In this document: one piece after another, positions 8,523-17,110 of the stretch
Position numbering within the stretch: the stretch's first letter is position 1
Layout: each line of letters begins with the position of its first letter
DNA from: Verrucomicrobiota bacterium
Lineage (GTDB): Bacteria > Verrucomicrobiota > Verrucomicrobiae > Limisphaerales > UBA11358
DNA: 64,000 bases
Direction: 5' to 3'
Assembly (NCBI GenBank): GCA_014860005.1
Contig: JACZKP010000078.1
Coordinates: 1 to 64,000, forward strand
Position numbers and translations under genes: made by a program
The notes under the pieces: model-generated
The model's input: only the letters and a program-made list of their open reading frames with translations
Databases searched by the model: none
Told to the model about the DNA's origin: nothing

Positions 8523-9278
8523 TCAGCCTGCAGACTCGCGTTCCAGCGCCGCCAGCACCTCGGGATCACGCACGTCCACCCAGCGGCCTTGGATTTCCAG
8601 GCCGGCGATTTTGTGCCTGGCGCCGATCATGGCGATAACGGCATCAGTTAGTTCGTACTCGCCGCGCGGCGATTTCTCCAGCCTGGCGGTGAACTCGAAC
8701 ACTGACGGGCGAAAGATATAAATACCCGCGTTATACCAGACTGGATCGCCGGGCTTGAGCCAGCCTTCGCGGCGCAGTTGTTCCACTTGCTGAAGCGAAG
8801 GTTTCTCAATAAGCCGGGTCAGACAAAATTGTTCGTCAAAGAAATTCAGCCCGCCATGGGTTACATCCTCGCCGCGCGTGACTGTGATGACACCGAAATA
8901 ATTGTCTTCCGCAAAGCGCTGCACCATTTGCCGATATGTCTCCGGCTTCACAAGGATGTCGCCATAGGTCAGCAGGAACGGCGAATCGCCGACGAACGGC
9001 TTCGCCACCTCGGGCGCCTTACCCGTTCCGTTCTGGACCTCCTGCCGGCCAAAGGAGATTTTTGCGTTCCACTTCGCGCCGTCGCCAAAGTAATTCTCGA
9101 TCACCTCCGCGCGGAAGCCCGTGACCATGAAAATCTCCCGCACGCCGGCACTGACAATGCCGGTGACGATGTGTTCCAGAATGGGCCGGCCCTGCACCTT
9201 GAGCATCGGCTTGGGAAGCTCATTGGTGAGTTCCTTCATGCGCGTGCCTTTGCCGGCGGCCAGAATGACTGCTTTCAT
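8523..9278 (-). CDS. Sugar-1-phosphate nucleotidyltransferase
   Basis: This 251-residue protein is a nucleotidyl-transferase (GalU/GlmU/RmlA superfamily) that would activate a sugar phosphate to an NDP-sugar. The N-terminal nucleotide-binding signature is AVILAAGKGTRMKELT followed by LPKPMLKVQGRPILEHI. A central LLTYGDILV has the catalytic Asp, followed by GGLNFFDE and WYNAGIYIF for the sugar-binding part. No left-handed helix acyltransferase domain follows, so it is a stand-alone pyrophosphorylase. Substrate cannot be assigned. It lies upstream of the aroF attenuator on the same strand, but the candidate promoter in between suggests separate transcription. Confidence 0.88.
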   Translation of the reverse strand: MKAVILAAGKGTRMKELTNELPKPMLKVQGRPILEHIVTGIVSAGVREIFMVTGFRAEVIENYFGDGAKWNAKISFGRQEVQNGTGKAPEVAKPFVGDSPFLLTYGDILVKPETYRQMVQRFAEDNYFGVITVTRGEDVTHGGLNFFDEQFCLTRLIEKPSLQQVEQLRREGWLKPGDPVWYNAGIYIFRPSVFEFTARLEKSPRGEYELTDAVIAMIGARHKIAGLEIQGRWVDVRDPEVLAALERESAG

Positions 9279-9375
9279 GCTTCCCTCAGCATGAACGAGG
9301 TTTCACTCAGATGGAAAAGGAAAAATCTTCTCGCCGTGAGAATCAGGACTTGCACAATGCGGACCAGTAATCCCG

Positions 9376-12300
9376 ATGAAACCGAGTCACTTTCCCATCA
9401 TCATGGCCGAGACATTCTCTCCCGGAGCGCGAACAGCCATATCCCCGCGAACTGTGAATGCGGAACACGCGGACAAAGCTGTCCGCGCTCCTTTCGCTTG
9501 GCGACGTTGGCGATTTGTCCTCCCAGTTGCGACGTTGCTGGCGAGTCATGGTTTCGCCCTCGCCGCCGGCCGGCAACTCACCGGTGTTTATGCTCCGACG
9601 CCCACGCCGGCGCTCGCAGCAGCCGAAGCGCAAAAACGATTCGTGCTGCACGAAGGCTTTGAAGCACGAATCTTTGCCGCTGAACCGGATGTGGTGAATC
9701 CCGTCGCGATGACGTGGGACGAACGCGGGCGGTTGTGGGTGTTGGAACTCCACGAATACCCGATGGGCGCGAAGCCCGGCGAAAAACCGCGCGACCGAAT
9801 CAAGATTCTCGAAGATACGAATAACGACGGCCACGCCGACAAGGTCACGGTGTTTGCTGATGGCTTGAATCTCGCCACCGGCCTGCTGCTCGGCAACGGT
9901 GGCGTCTATGTCGGGCAAGCGCCGCATCTCCTCTTTTTGCAGGACACGAATCACGACGACCGCGTGGACACGCGCGAGATTTTGCTCACGGGCTTTGGCT
10001 TGGAAGACCGGCATGAGTTGTTGAATGGATTTACGTGGGGACCGGACGGCTGGCTCTACATGACGCACGGCGTGTTTACTCATTCCAAAGTTAAGATTCC
10101 CGAGGCCACCGAGCCGGGCGTGATCATGAACGCTGCGGTCGCACGTTTCCATCCGCGCACCAAGAAATTCGAGGTCTTCGCCGAGGGCACGAGCAATCCG
10201 TGGGGCGTGGACTTCGACCGCTACGGCAATGCGTTCATCAGCGCGTGTGTGATTGATCACCTGTTTCATATCGCGCCGGGCGGCAGTTATCAGCGGCAGG
10301 CGGGTGCGCCGTCGAATCCCTACACTTACGAACTGCTGCCCTCGATCGTGGACCACAAACATCACATGGCGGCTTACTGCGGCATCTGCGTTTACCAGGG
10401 CGACCAATTCCCGGAGGAGTACCGCGGGCGCGTGTTCATGGGTAACATTCACCAGAACGCCATCAATCACGACCGGCTGATTCCGAACGGCTCAAGCTTC
10501 AAGGCCGTCGCGGAAAAGGATTTTCTCACGACGAGCGACGGCTGGTTCCGACCGGTGAGCCAGCAAGTCGGCCCGGACGGCGCGCTGTGGATCGCGGATT
10601 GGTATGACAAATATCCGTGCTACCAGAACGCGATGGCAGACCCGGAAGGAGTGAACCGCGAGCATGGTCGGATCTGGCGCGTGGTTTATGTGGGAAAGGA
10701 GGCTGGAAAGAAAGTGCCGCCGCGCCCGGATGTGAAAATGGATTTGGCGAAACTTCGAATGGCTGATCTTGCTCGACTGCTCGAGCACGCTAACCAATGG
10801 CAACGCCGAATGGCGCAACGTGTCCTCACGGACCGCATTCATGACAGAAGCTTGGATCGGTCTGGCGAGGTGAATACAGAAGACCCCAAGGCAGAGCTTC
10901 CCTTTCCGGGGATTGATGCCCTGATCTCAAAGGACAAACCCATTGAGGCGCGTTTCGCAGCGCTCTCGACCTGGTTCGACACCGGGCGGTTTCCGCACAA
11001 TGTGAAGTTCCTGGAGGGCTTGTTGTCCGACACCGAGCCAGTGGTTCGTAAATGGGCGGTAATCATGACAACCGACTATATTCAAAAGCAAATCTTGGCT
11101 GCCCGCAATCTCCGCCAGAAGCGCGAACTCAGCACAAGGGAACAGGATTATTTTCAGAGAACCGTAGCACTCCTTGAACAGACAGCGGTTGACGCTGACG
11201 CCTCCGTCCGCCTCGCCGTCGCCACCGCCGTCCGTCAAATCGTCTCTAGTTCCCTCACCGTGAACACCGACGTCAACACCGACGCCCCGGTCGGAGACAT
11301 TCTCGCCGCGCTGATCAGGTCGTCCGCCGACGCGAAAGACCTGCTCCTGCCCTACATGATCTGGCACGCGAGCGAGCCGCTTCTGGCGCATAATCCAAAA
11401 CCTGGTCTGAACTGGCTCGCCGAAAACGGCCCGGTCACGCTCCCTTTGAGCGGCATCCTCACGCGCAAAGCCATGCGCCGGATTTGCGACACGCAGGAAA
11501 TCCCCAAGCTCGATCTGGCCGTGAACTTTCTCGAAAGAATTTCCGGAGGCAACGTTGAACTCACACTCGCTGCGATTGACGGCCTGCTGGAAGGCCAGAA
11601 AGCCAGACCGTTGTTGTCCAGCGCGAATACGGAATCGTTGTTCGCCAAGCTGAACGAACAGTCCGATGCGCGAGTGAAGGACGGCGCCCGGCAGCTCGGC
11701 ACGCTTTGGGGACACGCGGCATCGGTCCAGGCGACGTTGCGCGCCATCAACGATTCGGCGTTGTCGAATGAGAAGCGCCTCCAGGCCATCACTGCCGCCC
11801 GGCAGGTTCGGAGCGACGCAGCGCGCGAGGCGTTGCTGCAATTGTCTTCCGAAAAGAATCCCGAACCGCTCGTGATCGAGAGCATTCGCGCGCTTGGCGC
11901 CGTAGGCGGCGAATCGGTCGGCGACGAATTCATCAAGCATTGGAGGAATTATTCTCCCGGCGCACAGGCGGTGGCAGCGGAAGTGTTGGTGTCACGGCGG
12001 CCCTGGACGATTGCGCTGCTTTCCGCCATTGAAGCAAAGACCGTGGCGGCAGCCGATCTCCCGGCAGCGGCGATTCGCGCCCTGGGCCAGTCGAATGACC
12101 AGGCCATTCGCCAGCGCGCTACCGAAGTCATTGGCCGGATTCGCCCGCCGGGCGCGGACAAGCAAAAAGTCATCGAGGCGAAGAAACGGATGATTCTGCG
12201 GGGCGGCGAACCGGATTTGCGGGCCGGGCACGAATTGACAAAGCAGCATTGCCTGGTTTGCCACAAGCTGAATGGCGAAGGCGCGGAAGTTGGGCCGGAT

Positions 12301-12621
12301 CTGACCGGTTCGGGCCGCTCGACGCTCGACGCGCTGCTGGCCAATGTGATTGATCCAAATCAAATCATCGGCAAGGGATTCGAAAACGTGGAAGTTGAAA
12401 CCAAGGATGGCCGCAGCATCAGCGGACGGCTGGTTGAGGACACCGCTGCGCACGTGAAGCTGCTCGCCTCCGGCCCGAAAGAGGAAGTCATCGCAAGGTC
12501 TGACATCGAACACATACGGGTGAGCGAATTGTCCGTGATGCCCGAAGGATTGGAGCAACTACCGGACGCGGATTTCCGGAACATGATGCTCTATATCCTG
12601 AATCCGCCGCCGGAGAAATAG
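9376..12621 (+). CDS. PVC-type membrane-bound dehydrogenase/HEAT/cytochrome c fusion
   Basis: The protein has 1081 residues. Residues about 85-440 form a beta-propeller dehydrogenase-like domain (FEARIFAAEPDVVNPVAM, LWVLELHEYP, GPDGALWIADWYDKYP). HEAT-like helical repeats span about 455-930. The C-terminus is the PVC heme-binding domain with the heme c site CLVCH (Cys959, Cys962, His963) and GPDLTGSGRSTLDALLANV. Such proteins are exported and probably oxidise sugars or similar substrates; this is family knowledge, the substrate is unknown. The start is uncertain. From ATG 9376 the hydrophobic signal segment (about residues 50-64) is unusually deep, and GTG 9451 would give a normal signal peptide. 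A palindromic repeat lies in this N-terminal stretch. Confidence 0.9.
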   Translation: MKPSHFPIIMAETFSPGARTAISPRTVNAEHADKAVRAPFAWRRWRFVLPVATLLASHGFALAAGRQLTGVYAPTPTPALAAAEAQKRFVLHEGFEARIFAAEPDVVNPVAMTWDERGRLWVLELHEYPMGAKPGEKPRDRIKILEDTNNDGHADKVTVFADGLNLATGLLLGNGGVYVGQAPHLLFLQDTNHDDRVDTREILLTGFGLEDRHELLNGFTWGPDGWLYMTHGVFTHSKVKIPEATEPGVIMNAAVARFHPRTKKFEVFAEGTSNPWGVDFDRYGNAFISACVIDHLFHIAPGGSYQRQAGAPSNPYTYELLPSIVDHKHHMAAYCGICVYQGDQFPEEYRGRVFMGNIHQNAINHDRLIPNGSSFKAVAEKDFLTTSDGWFRPVSQQVGPDGALWIADWYDKYPCYQNAMADPEGVNREHGRIWRVVYVGKEAGKKVPPRPDVKMDLAKLRMADLARLLEHANQWQRRMAQRVLTDRIHDRSLDRSGEVNTEDPKAELPFPGIDALISKDKPIEARFAALSTWFDTGRFPHNVKFLEGLLSDTEPVVRKWAVIMTTDYIQKQILAARNLRQKRELSTREQDYFQRTVALLEQTAVDADASVRLAVATAVRQIVSSSLTVNTDVNTDAPVGDILAALIRSSADAKDLLLPYMIWHASEPLLAHNPKPGLNWLAENGPVTLPLSGILTRKAMRRICDTQEIPKLDLAVNFLERISGGNVELTLAAIDGLLEGQKARPLLSSANTESLFAKLNEQSDARVKDGARQLGTLWGHAASVQATLRAINDSALSNEKRLQAITAARQVRSDAAREALLQLSSEKNPEPLVIESIRALGAVGGESVGDEFIKHWRNYSPGAQAVAAEVLVSRRPWTIALLSAIEAKTVAAADLPAAAIRALGQSNDQAIRQRATEVIGRIRPPGADKQKVIEAKKRMILRGGEPDLRAGHELTKQHCLVCHKLNGEGAEVGPDLTGSGRSTLDALLANVIDPNQIIGKGFENVEVETKDGRSISGRLVEDTAAHVKLLASGPKEEVIARSDIEHIRVSELSVMPEGLEQLPDADFRNMMLYILNPPPEK
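9469..9486. repeat. Palindromic repeat inside the N-terminal coding region of the PVC cytochrome gene
   Basis: GCGGACA-AAGC-TGTCCGC is a perfect 7-bp-arm palindrome. It is translated as part of HADKAVRAP before the signal peptide. It resembles the GGAC/GTCC palindromes at 34011 and 37530. Confidence 0.55.
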
Positions 12622-12699
12622 CCCATCCGGCGTTCGTCACCAACCACGAGTCAGCACAGCGCAATGTGGCCGGCGTTCGGCGTGATCACTGATTGCGCG

Positions 12700-13542
12700 T
12701 TACCGGGCGTCTGCCAGGCCGGGCGGCTTTAGCTGAATGATTTCGTCGCGCGTGAGTTCGATAGTGCCCCGGATGCGCAGCGGCGCATTGGCGCCGGTGC
12801 GCGCCTTTACTTCAACCTTGTAGCTACCCAGGGGCAAATCGCGTTTGAACTCCGGTCCTTGTCCGAACAACAGCACGGAACCGTCGGTGCGCTGCACCTG
12901 CCATTCCTGGGACGAAATTGCCGGACTGGCGCCGCGGGCCGGTTTAAGTTTCAGGCTGACCTCCACCTGGTCGTTGACCGGCGCCTTGCCGGTGCGGCTG
13001 GCTTCCAGCGTAAATCCACTCGCCACCGCCACCGGCACCACAGTTTGGGCCGCGTTTACGGGTGAAGCCGTTTCCGGCTTGCGCACCGGCACGTCCACTT
13101 GAACCACATTGGCAACGGGCTGCGTCACCCAGTTGGTTTTGAATACGAGCACCGGTACCCAGTTGGTCAAAGTGAGCGTTTGCAGATTGGTTTGATAGCG
13201 GGTTACCAGATTGGTTTGCGTCAGATCCCGCACCACGGTGTTCGTCAAGGTTCGTGTCAGCCAGTTGGTCTGGTGAACCTCGATTACGTTCGTCCGGAAG
13301 GCCGGGTAATAATTGGTGCGATAAACACTGATGAAAGTATTCGTGGGAACGTACACTTCGATGTGGTTGGTGATCACCTGCGGCACGGGGACGGTGTGAA
13401 CCAACGTCACCATTTCAACACCGGGCGGCGTGGCGGTTTGGGTGTTGTTTGCCTCACCCGACATTGGATATGCCAGGCCGAGTGTGAGAAGCACCAGACC
13501 GGCTGCGGGAATGGCGCGCCGGGCAGAATTCGTTGCATTCAT
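12700..13542 (-). CDS. Exported protein with Thr-Asn periodic repeats
   Basis: The start ATG 13542 is chosen because residues 5-30 then form a signal peptide (ARRAIPAAGLVLLTLGLAYP); longer frames only add Trp/Arg-rich residues from noncoding-looking DNA. Residues about 50-145 contain at least ten Thr-Asn pairs spaced roughly 8-12 residues apart (VPTNTFISV, RTNYYPAF, RTNVIEVHQTNWLT, LTNWVPVL). That periodicity suggests a small beta-repeat or fibre-like segment. The C-terminal part (about 190-275) looks like a beta-sandwich (SGFTLEASRTGKAPVND, LPLGSYKVEVKARTG). I do not recognise the family. It is convergent with the PVC cytochrome gene. Confidence 0.75.
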   Translation of the reverse strand: MNATNSARRAIPAAGLVLLTLGLAYPMSGEANNTQTATPPGVEMVTLVHTVPVPQVITNHIEVYVPTNTFISVYRTNYYPAFRTNVIEVHQTNWLTRTLTNTVVRDLTQTNLVTRYQTNLQTLTLTNWVPVLVFKTNWVTQPVANVVQVDVPVRKPETASPVNAAQTVVPVAVASGFTLEASRTGKAPVNDQVEVSLKLKPARGASPAISSQEWQVQRTDGSVLLFGQGPEFKRDLPLGSYKVEVKARTGANAPLRIRGTIELTRDEIIQLKPPGLADAR

Positions 13543-14015
13543 GATTGCTAATCGGACATAAGTTTGCGGCTGGACGAAATCGGGATCGTCCCACCTTTCG
13601 CCCCACCTTTCGTTCAACATCGTGCGTTTGTTCCACTCGGGCGGCAAAGACCGGTGTAAATCGCCGGTTGTTTCCGCCCGAACACATCTTCATAGCAGAT
13701 TTGTCGCCATGGAATCGCCTGGCCGCGCCCCGACCGTAAGTTCGTTACTTGCAAGTCCCGTTATGAATCGTTTTCTGCCCGATTCCTGGGCACGCGATGC
13801 TCATTCCTGGCCGGACGGACCGCGCCATTGCCTTTCATGACCCCAGACTGGATTTGTCCTTCCCCCCGCGCGAATCAGTGGCGTTGATTTTGCTCCTGGG
13901 CAGCCTGATGTGCTCTTGGCGATGACGAAAGCCCAGGGATTCCTCCGTGTGAGCGGAAACTGACTAGCGATTTTCCCCCTTTTTCTTGAGATTGAATCCA
14001 AGCCGATCAGTTGGC
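13543..14015. repeat. Gene-free stretch with a 17-bp imperfect inverted repeat (13638-13680)
   Basis: No credible gene is seen between the TN-repeat gene and the VOC gene. It contains CGGGCGGCAAAGACCGG (13638-13654) facing CCGGTTGTTTCCGCCCG (13664-13680), inverted copies differing at a few positions around a 9-bp loop. A short direct repeat, CCCACCTTTCG, occurs twice around 13590-13614. The rest shows no recognisable structure. Confidence 0.45.
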
Positions 14016-14027
14016 ATGATCACGGCC

Positions 14028-14408
14028 ATGAAAGTCTTGGAACTCAATCACGTGGCGTTGCATGTCGCCGATGTCCAAAAGAGCGGCGAATTCTACCGCA
14101 CCGTGCTGCAGCTTGTCCCAATCCCGCGTCCGGCTTTCACCTTCGAGGGGGCGTGGTTCCGGTTGGGAGACAATCAGGAACTGCATCTCATCGGCGAACG
14201 TTTCGGACCGGTGATTTCCCGCAAGCGCGGCAATCACTTTGCCCTGCGGGTGGACGATCTGAATTCGTGGGAAGCGCACTTCCAGAAAGTCGGGGTCGAG
14301 TTCCGTCCCCGCAAACAGCGGCCCGATGGCGCCTGGCAGGTTTTTCTCCCCGACCCGGACGGGCACGTGGTGGAATTGTTCACGCCACCAGCAGTAACCG
14401 GCGTGTAA
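14028..14408 (+). CDS. VOC (glyoxalase/dioxygenase superfamily) protein
   Basis: This protein of about 126 residues is a single vicinal-oxygen-chelate fold: betaalphabetabetabeta modules beginning with LNHVALHVADVQKSGEFY and again at NHFALRVDDLNSWEAHF, ending in PDPDGHVVELFTP. The putative metal ligands are His in NHVALHV, Glu in QELHLIG, His in GNHFALRV and Glu in VVELF. The family includes glyoxalase I, fosfomycin-modifying enzymes and dioxygenases; the substrate is not evident. ATG 14028 is preferred, with ATG 14016 four codons upstream also possible. Confidence 0.85.
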   Translation: MKVLELNHVALHVADVQKSGEFYRTVLQLVPIPRPAFTFEGAWFRLGDNQELHLIGERFGPVISRKRGNHFALRVDDLNSWEAHFQKVGVEFRPRKQRPDGAWQVFLPDPDGHVVELFTPPAVTGV

Positions 14409-14462
14409 GAATTAGTGGAACCCTGACCCAGTCGCGCCCGTGTGAGGCAGGGTAGGGTTACT

Positions 14463-14960
14463 TCAGAATCCCATTCGGGCCATTTCGGTTTGGAGGGCCA
14501 TCTGGAACTGCTGCACATCCGCCGCAGAAGGTTTGTAACCTTGCTGCTTCGGAATCACGCCCAAGCGTCCGGTTTGGTCGAGATACCAATCCGCCTGTTG
14601 GCCGTCACTAAACGCGACGTTGCCGCTCACCAGCGCACCGGGTCGCGCCAGTTGATCCACAGTCACGGAAACACGGCCTGCGCCCGGAGGTGGCGTCGGC
14701 ACGGGGGCAGGCAGGTCGGCGGCAGCGTCCGGGATGCCGGCATTTGCCGTTTCGCCGCCCGGCGAACCAATCGCCACAGGGGACTTGGGTGGTTCGGGGT
14801 CAATTAGCGTGAGTTTGAGGTCGTCCACCAACAACCTCACTTCCATGTAGGTGAGACGGACGCCCAACTCGGCGGCGAGCCGGTTTTGGATTTCAGATAG
14901 CTTCAGCCCATCGGCCACCCATCCGGTGACCGTCTGCCGTTGTGTCTGGTCTAAATTCAT
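14463..14960 (-). CDS. Hypothetical protein with HTH-like N-terminus and Pro-rich linker
   Basis: The protein has about 165 residues from ATG 14960 (AGGTGG lies 10-16 bases before it); a GTG at 14975 adds five residues. The N-terminal 50 residues (VTGWVADGLKLSEIQNRLAAELGVRLTYMEV) look like a three-helix HTH-like unit. A Pro/Ala-rich linker follows (PAPVPTPPPGAG). The C-terminal half (VSVTVDQLARPGALVSGNV, ADWYLDQTGRLGV) is a beta-rich unit. No enzyme motif was found. I do not recognise a named family. It is convergent with the VOC gene. Confidence 0.7.
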   Translation of the reverse strand: MNLDQTQRQTVTGWVADGLKLSEIQNRLAAELGVRLTYMEVRLLVDDLKLTLIDPEPPKSPVAIGSPGGETANAGIPDAAADLPAPVPTPPPGAGRVSVTVDQLARPGALVSGNVAFSDGQQADWYLDQTGRLGVIPKQQGYKPSAADVQQFQMALQTEMARMGF

Positions 14961-15312
14961 AGCTTGACTGGCCACCTATTCTGCGGGCTTCCGGGAAGAT
15001 GGAAATGAAATTCTGCGACTCCAGCCCGTGGTCCGCACAGCAAGAAAAGTTCAATGAATGACAATGGGCGTGTGGTTGACCGGATCTGATCGTGCGATAA
15101 AGGAGGTGCGATTGCGGTTCTGTGGTCCGGGGTCGTTGGGGTAATGGGGTAAAACGGGGTGGACGCTCCCGCACTCGCGCTCGCGGTCCGACGGGGTGAA
15201 AGCCAGGGTGTCGGGCCGCGATTGCTTTTCCAGCAGCAAATCCGATTGATTCCAACTCCGCTTCGTTCCTCTCACCGTCCGCTCAGGCCCGCCCGTCTTG
15301 GTGCCCGGCGGA
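14961..15312. other. Intergenic stretch, nothing recognised
   Basis: Between two minus-strand genes. Short open frames exist on both strands, but none has a coherent protein-like composition, signal peptide or motif, and no strong hairpin or promoter was identified. Confidence 0.5.
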
Positions 15313-16230
15313 TCACACCGGGTTCAGCCAATCCTTCAGCGTGTTCAGGTCATTCCGAAACGCATCGCTCAGGAATTTGCGGTCGCGGCTGCCGCCGTCG
15401 TATTCAACATGCACGGAAAGCGGACCGGCGAAGCCCGATGCTCGGAGCTGAGCCATGACCTTTTTGTCCACGCGTCCGGCGCCCAGCGGCACGGTTCGTA
15501 CCCGGCCCTTGACCCAATCATAATCCTTCACGCAGACGGCCGTGACGTGTGACTGTACGAGTTGCAACTGCGCGGGCCAAGCGAGGGCGGCTTCCACTTG
15601 CGCGTGCCGGATGTCGTAGGCCAGGCCGATGTCTTTGGGATCGTAATCCTTGATGAGGCTGTAAATGTCCCACAACGACGCGCCCACCATGTTGGCCCCG
15701 GCGTGATTTTGATAGAGGCCGCTGATACCGGCATCGCGATTAAGCGCCACAAGGTCTTTCAGCACCGGGCGCAAAGCTTCCATCTGCGGCCAGATCGGCT
15801 GCTTCAAATCGTATCGCCACCACAGCATCCGGTAGCGTTGGATGCCGAGCTTGGCCGCCGTGCGGAGGACTTTTTCGGTGTGCGGCTGCTTAACGCTGTT
15901 GACGCCGGAAGTCAGGATGGTGATTTCCAGACCGCGCTTTTTCAAAGCCTCGACGAGTTTCGGTAAATCGTCCTCAACGCGCTCCGGCAACACGTGGCCG
16001 CCTGGCCGCACCGTTGCCTCAATGCCTTGGTAACCCAGTTCCGCGATGAAATCCGCCGTTTCATCATAGCTGAGAAATTGTAGCGGCTTCTCGAAGGCGC
16101 AGATTTTCCATGGCCCGGTTTTGTCAGTTGCCGCCCCGGACAGCGCACCGGGAAGCGCCGTTGCGGCGGCGGCAAACGCAGCGGTGTGTTTCAGGAATTG
16201 ACGGCGGTTCAGGTTGGAATTTGTTTTCAT
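15313..16230 (-). CDS. Tat-exported sugar phosphate isomerase/epimerase-like TIM-barrel protein
   Basis: The 305-residue protein starts with a twin-arginine signal (NRRQFLKHTAAFAAAATALP). It continues as a xylose-isomerase-like TIM barrel: FIAELGYQGIEATVRPGG, LTSGVNSV, RYRMLWWRYDL, YQNHAGANMVGASLWD, IGLAYDIRHAQ, VCVKDYDW, LSVHVEYDGG. The His, Glu and Asp residues at strand ends match the metal-binding pattern of that superfamily. Many such Tat-exported members occur in Verrucomicrobiota and Planctomycetota, probably in carbohydrate processing in the periplasm. The substrate is unknown. Confidence 0.88.
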   Translation of the reverse strand: MKTNSNLNRRQFLKHTAAFAAAATALPGALSGAATDKTGPWKICAFEKPLQFLSYDETADFIAELGYQGIEATVRPGGHVLPERVEDDLPKLVEALKKRGLEITILTSGVNSVKQPHTEKVLRTAAKLGIQRYRMLWWRYDLKQPIWPQMEALRPVLKDLVALNRDAGISGLYQNHAGANMVGASLWDIYSLIKDYDPKDIGLAYDIRHAQVEAALAWPAQLQLVQSHVTAVCVKDYDWVKGRVRTVPLGAGRVDKKVMAQLRASGFAGPLSVHVEYDGGSRDRKFLSDAFRNDLNTLKDWLNPV

Positions 16231-16241
16231 AGAGTTAGCGG

Positions 16242-16856
16242 TCAGGTGGCTCGGTTTGGATGACCAAAAACATGCACATAAGCAGGAAACAACGGTTCGA
16301 AGCGACTGGTGGCGAACCTCTCTGCATAATCTTCACCCTTGCTGGAGCCTCGATGTTTTTGGTGAATGTAGTCATAGTGGTGGCCCAGCTCGTGCAGGAA
16401 AACGTGCAGGAGCATGAATGCCCGAGCCTGCGCTTCCGTGAACCGGCATACGACGTGATCCGCCATCCGGTCGTAAGCGACGCCCAACCTTTCAAAAACA
16501 TCCTGGTGAGCATCAAAATACGGCGTGGCGATCTCTGTCCAGAGGTCATCCCGCCAGGCATGAAGAAAAATAGCCCCAGTTTCCTCGCGATGGTAAAACT
16601 GATACAAACCATCATAGCCATCGCTGTGACTCGCCAATACGATGCGCTCCAATCGTTCGGAGTAGCGATGCCAGTCTGGAACGAGGTCAACGAAAGCCTG
16701 CACGTCGCGCTTGCTGACCACATGACGGCATCCAGGTCCTGGTGACTCACGGTCTAGAACATACCCATCATGTCCAGTCGGTCGGTGGCGGTTCTTACGC
16801 TGAACACGTCCGGCTTTGACTTTTGTGGCAGTGCGTCGGTTGAAACTGGTATGCAT
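16242..16856 (-). CDS. Zincin-like metallopeptidase-family protein (HELGHH)
   Basis: From ATG 16856 the protein has 204 residues; the 47 further residues upstream are noncoding-looking. A basic N-terminus precedes PGCRHVVSKRDVQAFVDLVPDW. The motif LLHVFLHELGHHYDYIHQKH is an HExxH zinc site followed by another His and Asp. The context resembles conserved cytosolic hypothetical proteins with a buried zincin motif. Proteolytic activity is plausible but not shown. It lies 11 bp upstream of the Tat TIM-barrel gene start, on the same strand, so co-transcription is likely. Confidence 0.75.
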   Translation of the reverse strand: MHTSFNRRTATKVKAGRVQRKNRHRPTGHDGYVLDRESPGPGCRHVVSKRDVQAFVDLVPDWHRYSERLERIVLASHSDGYDGLYQFYHREETGAIFLHAWRDDLWTEIATPYFDAHQDVFERLGVAYDRMADHVVCRFTEAQARAFMLLHVFLHELGHHYDYIHQKHRGSSKGEDYAERFATSRFEPLFPAYVHVFGHPNRAT

Positions 16857-17110
16857 GGTCGGGCGGCCTAAGCGCCAGCCAGTGACTCTAAACCGGACCG
16901 ACGCCAAAGCAAACTCCGAAGCAATGCAGGAGGTGACGGGGTGACGGGAATTGGATGACCGAAGTGCCCCAAAGCGTTTCCAAGGGTTTCCTGCCACCCA
17001 GCATGGCGCCGCCTATTACGTCTGCTGAGTCTCCTCGCGACAAGCCCGGTTGGCCTCGGATTCAAGCGGCCTTGCCGCCGGGTTGCAGTCTGCGGCCAAA
17101 ATGACATTCT

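Noticed and set aside
8268..8651. A 127-codon plus-strand frame across the aroF leader
   Set aside because: It is antisense to the attenuator; the minus-strand leader peptide and terminator explain this stretch better.
9343..10470. A 375-codon minus-strand open frame
   Set aside because: It is opposite the PVC dehydrogenase domain; no motif, Arg/Val/His-rich.
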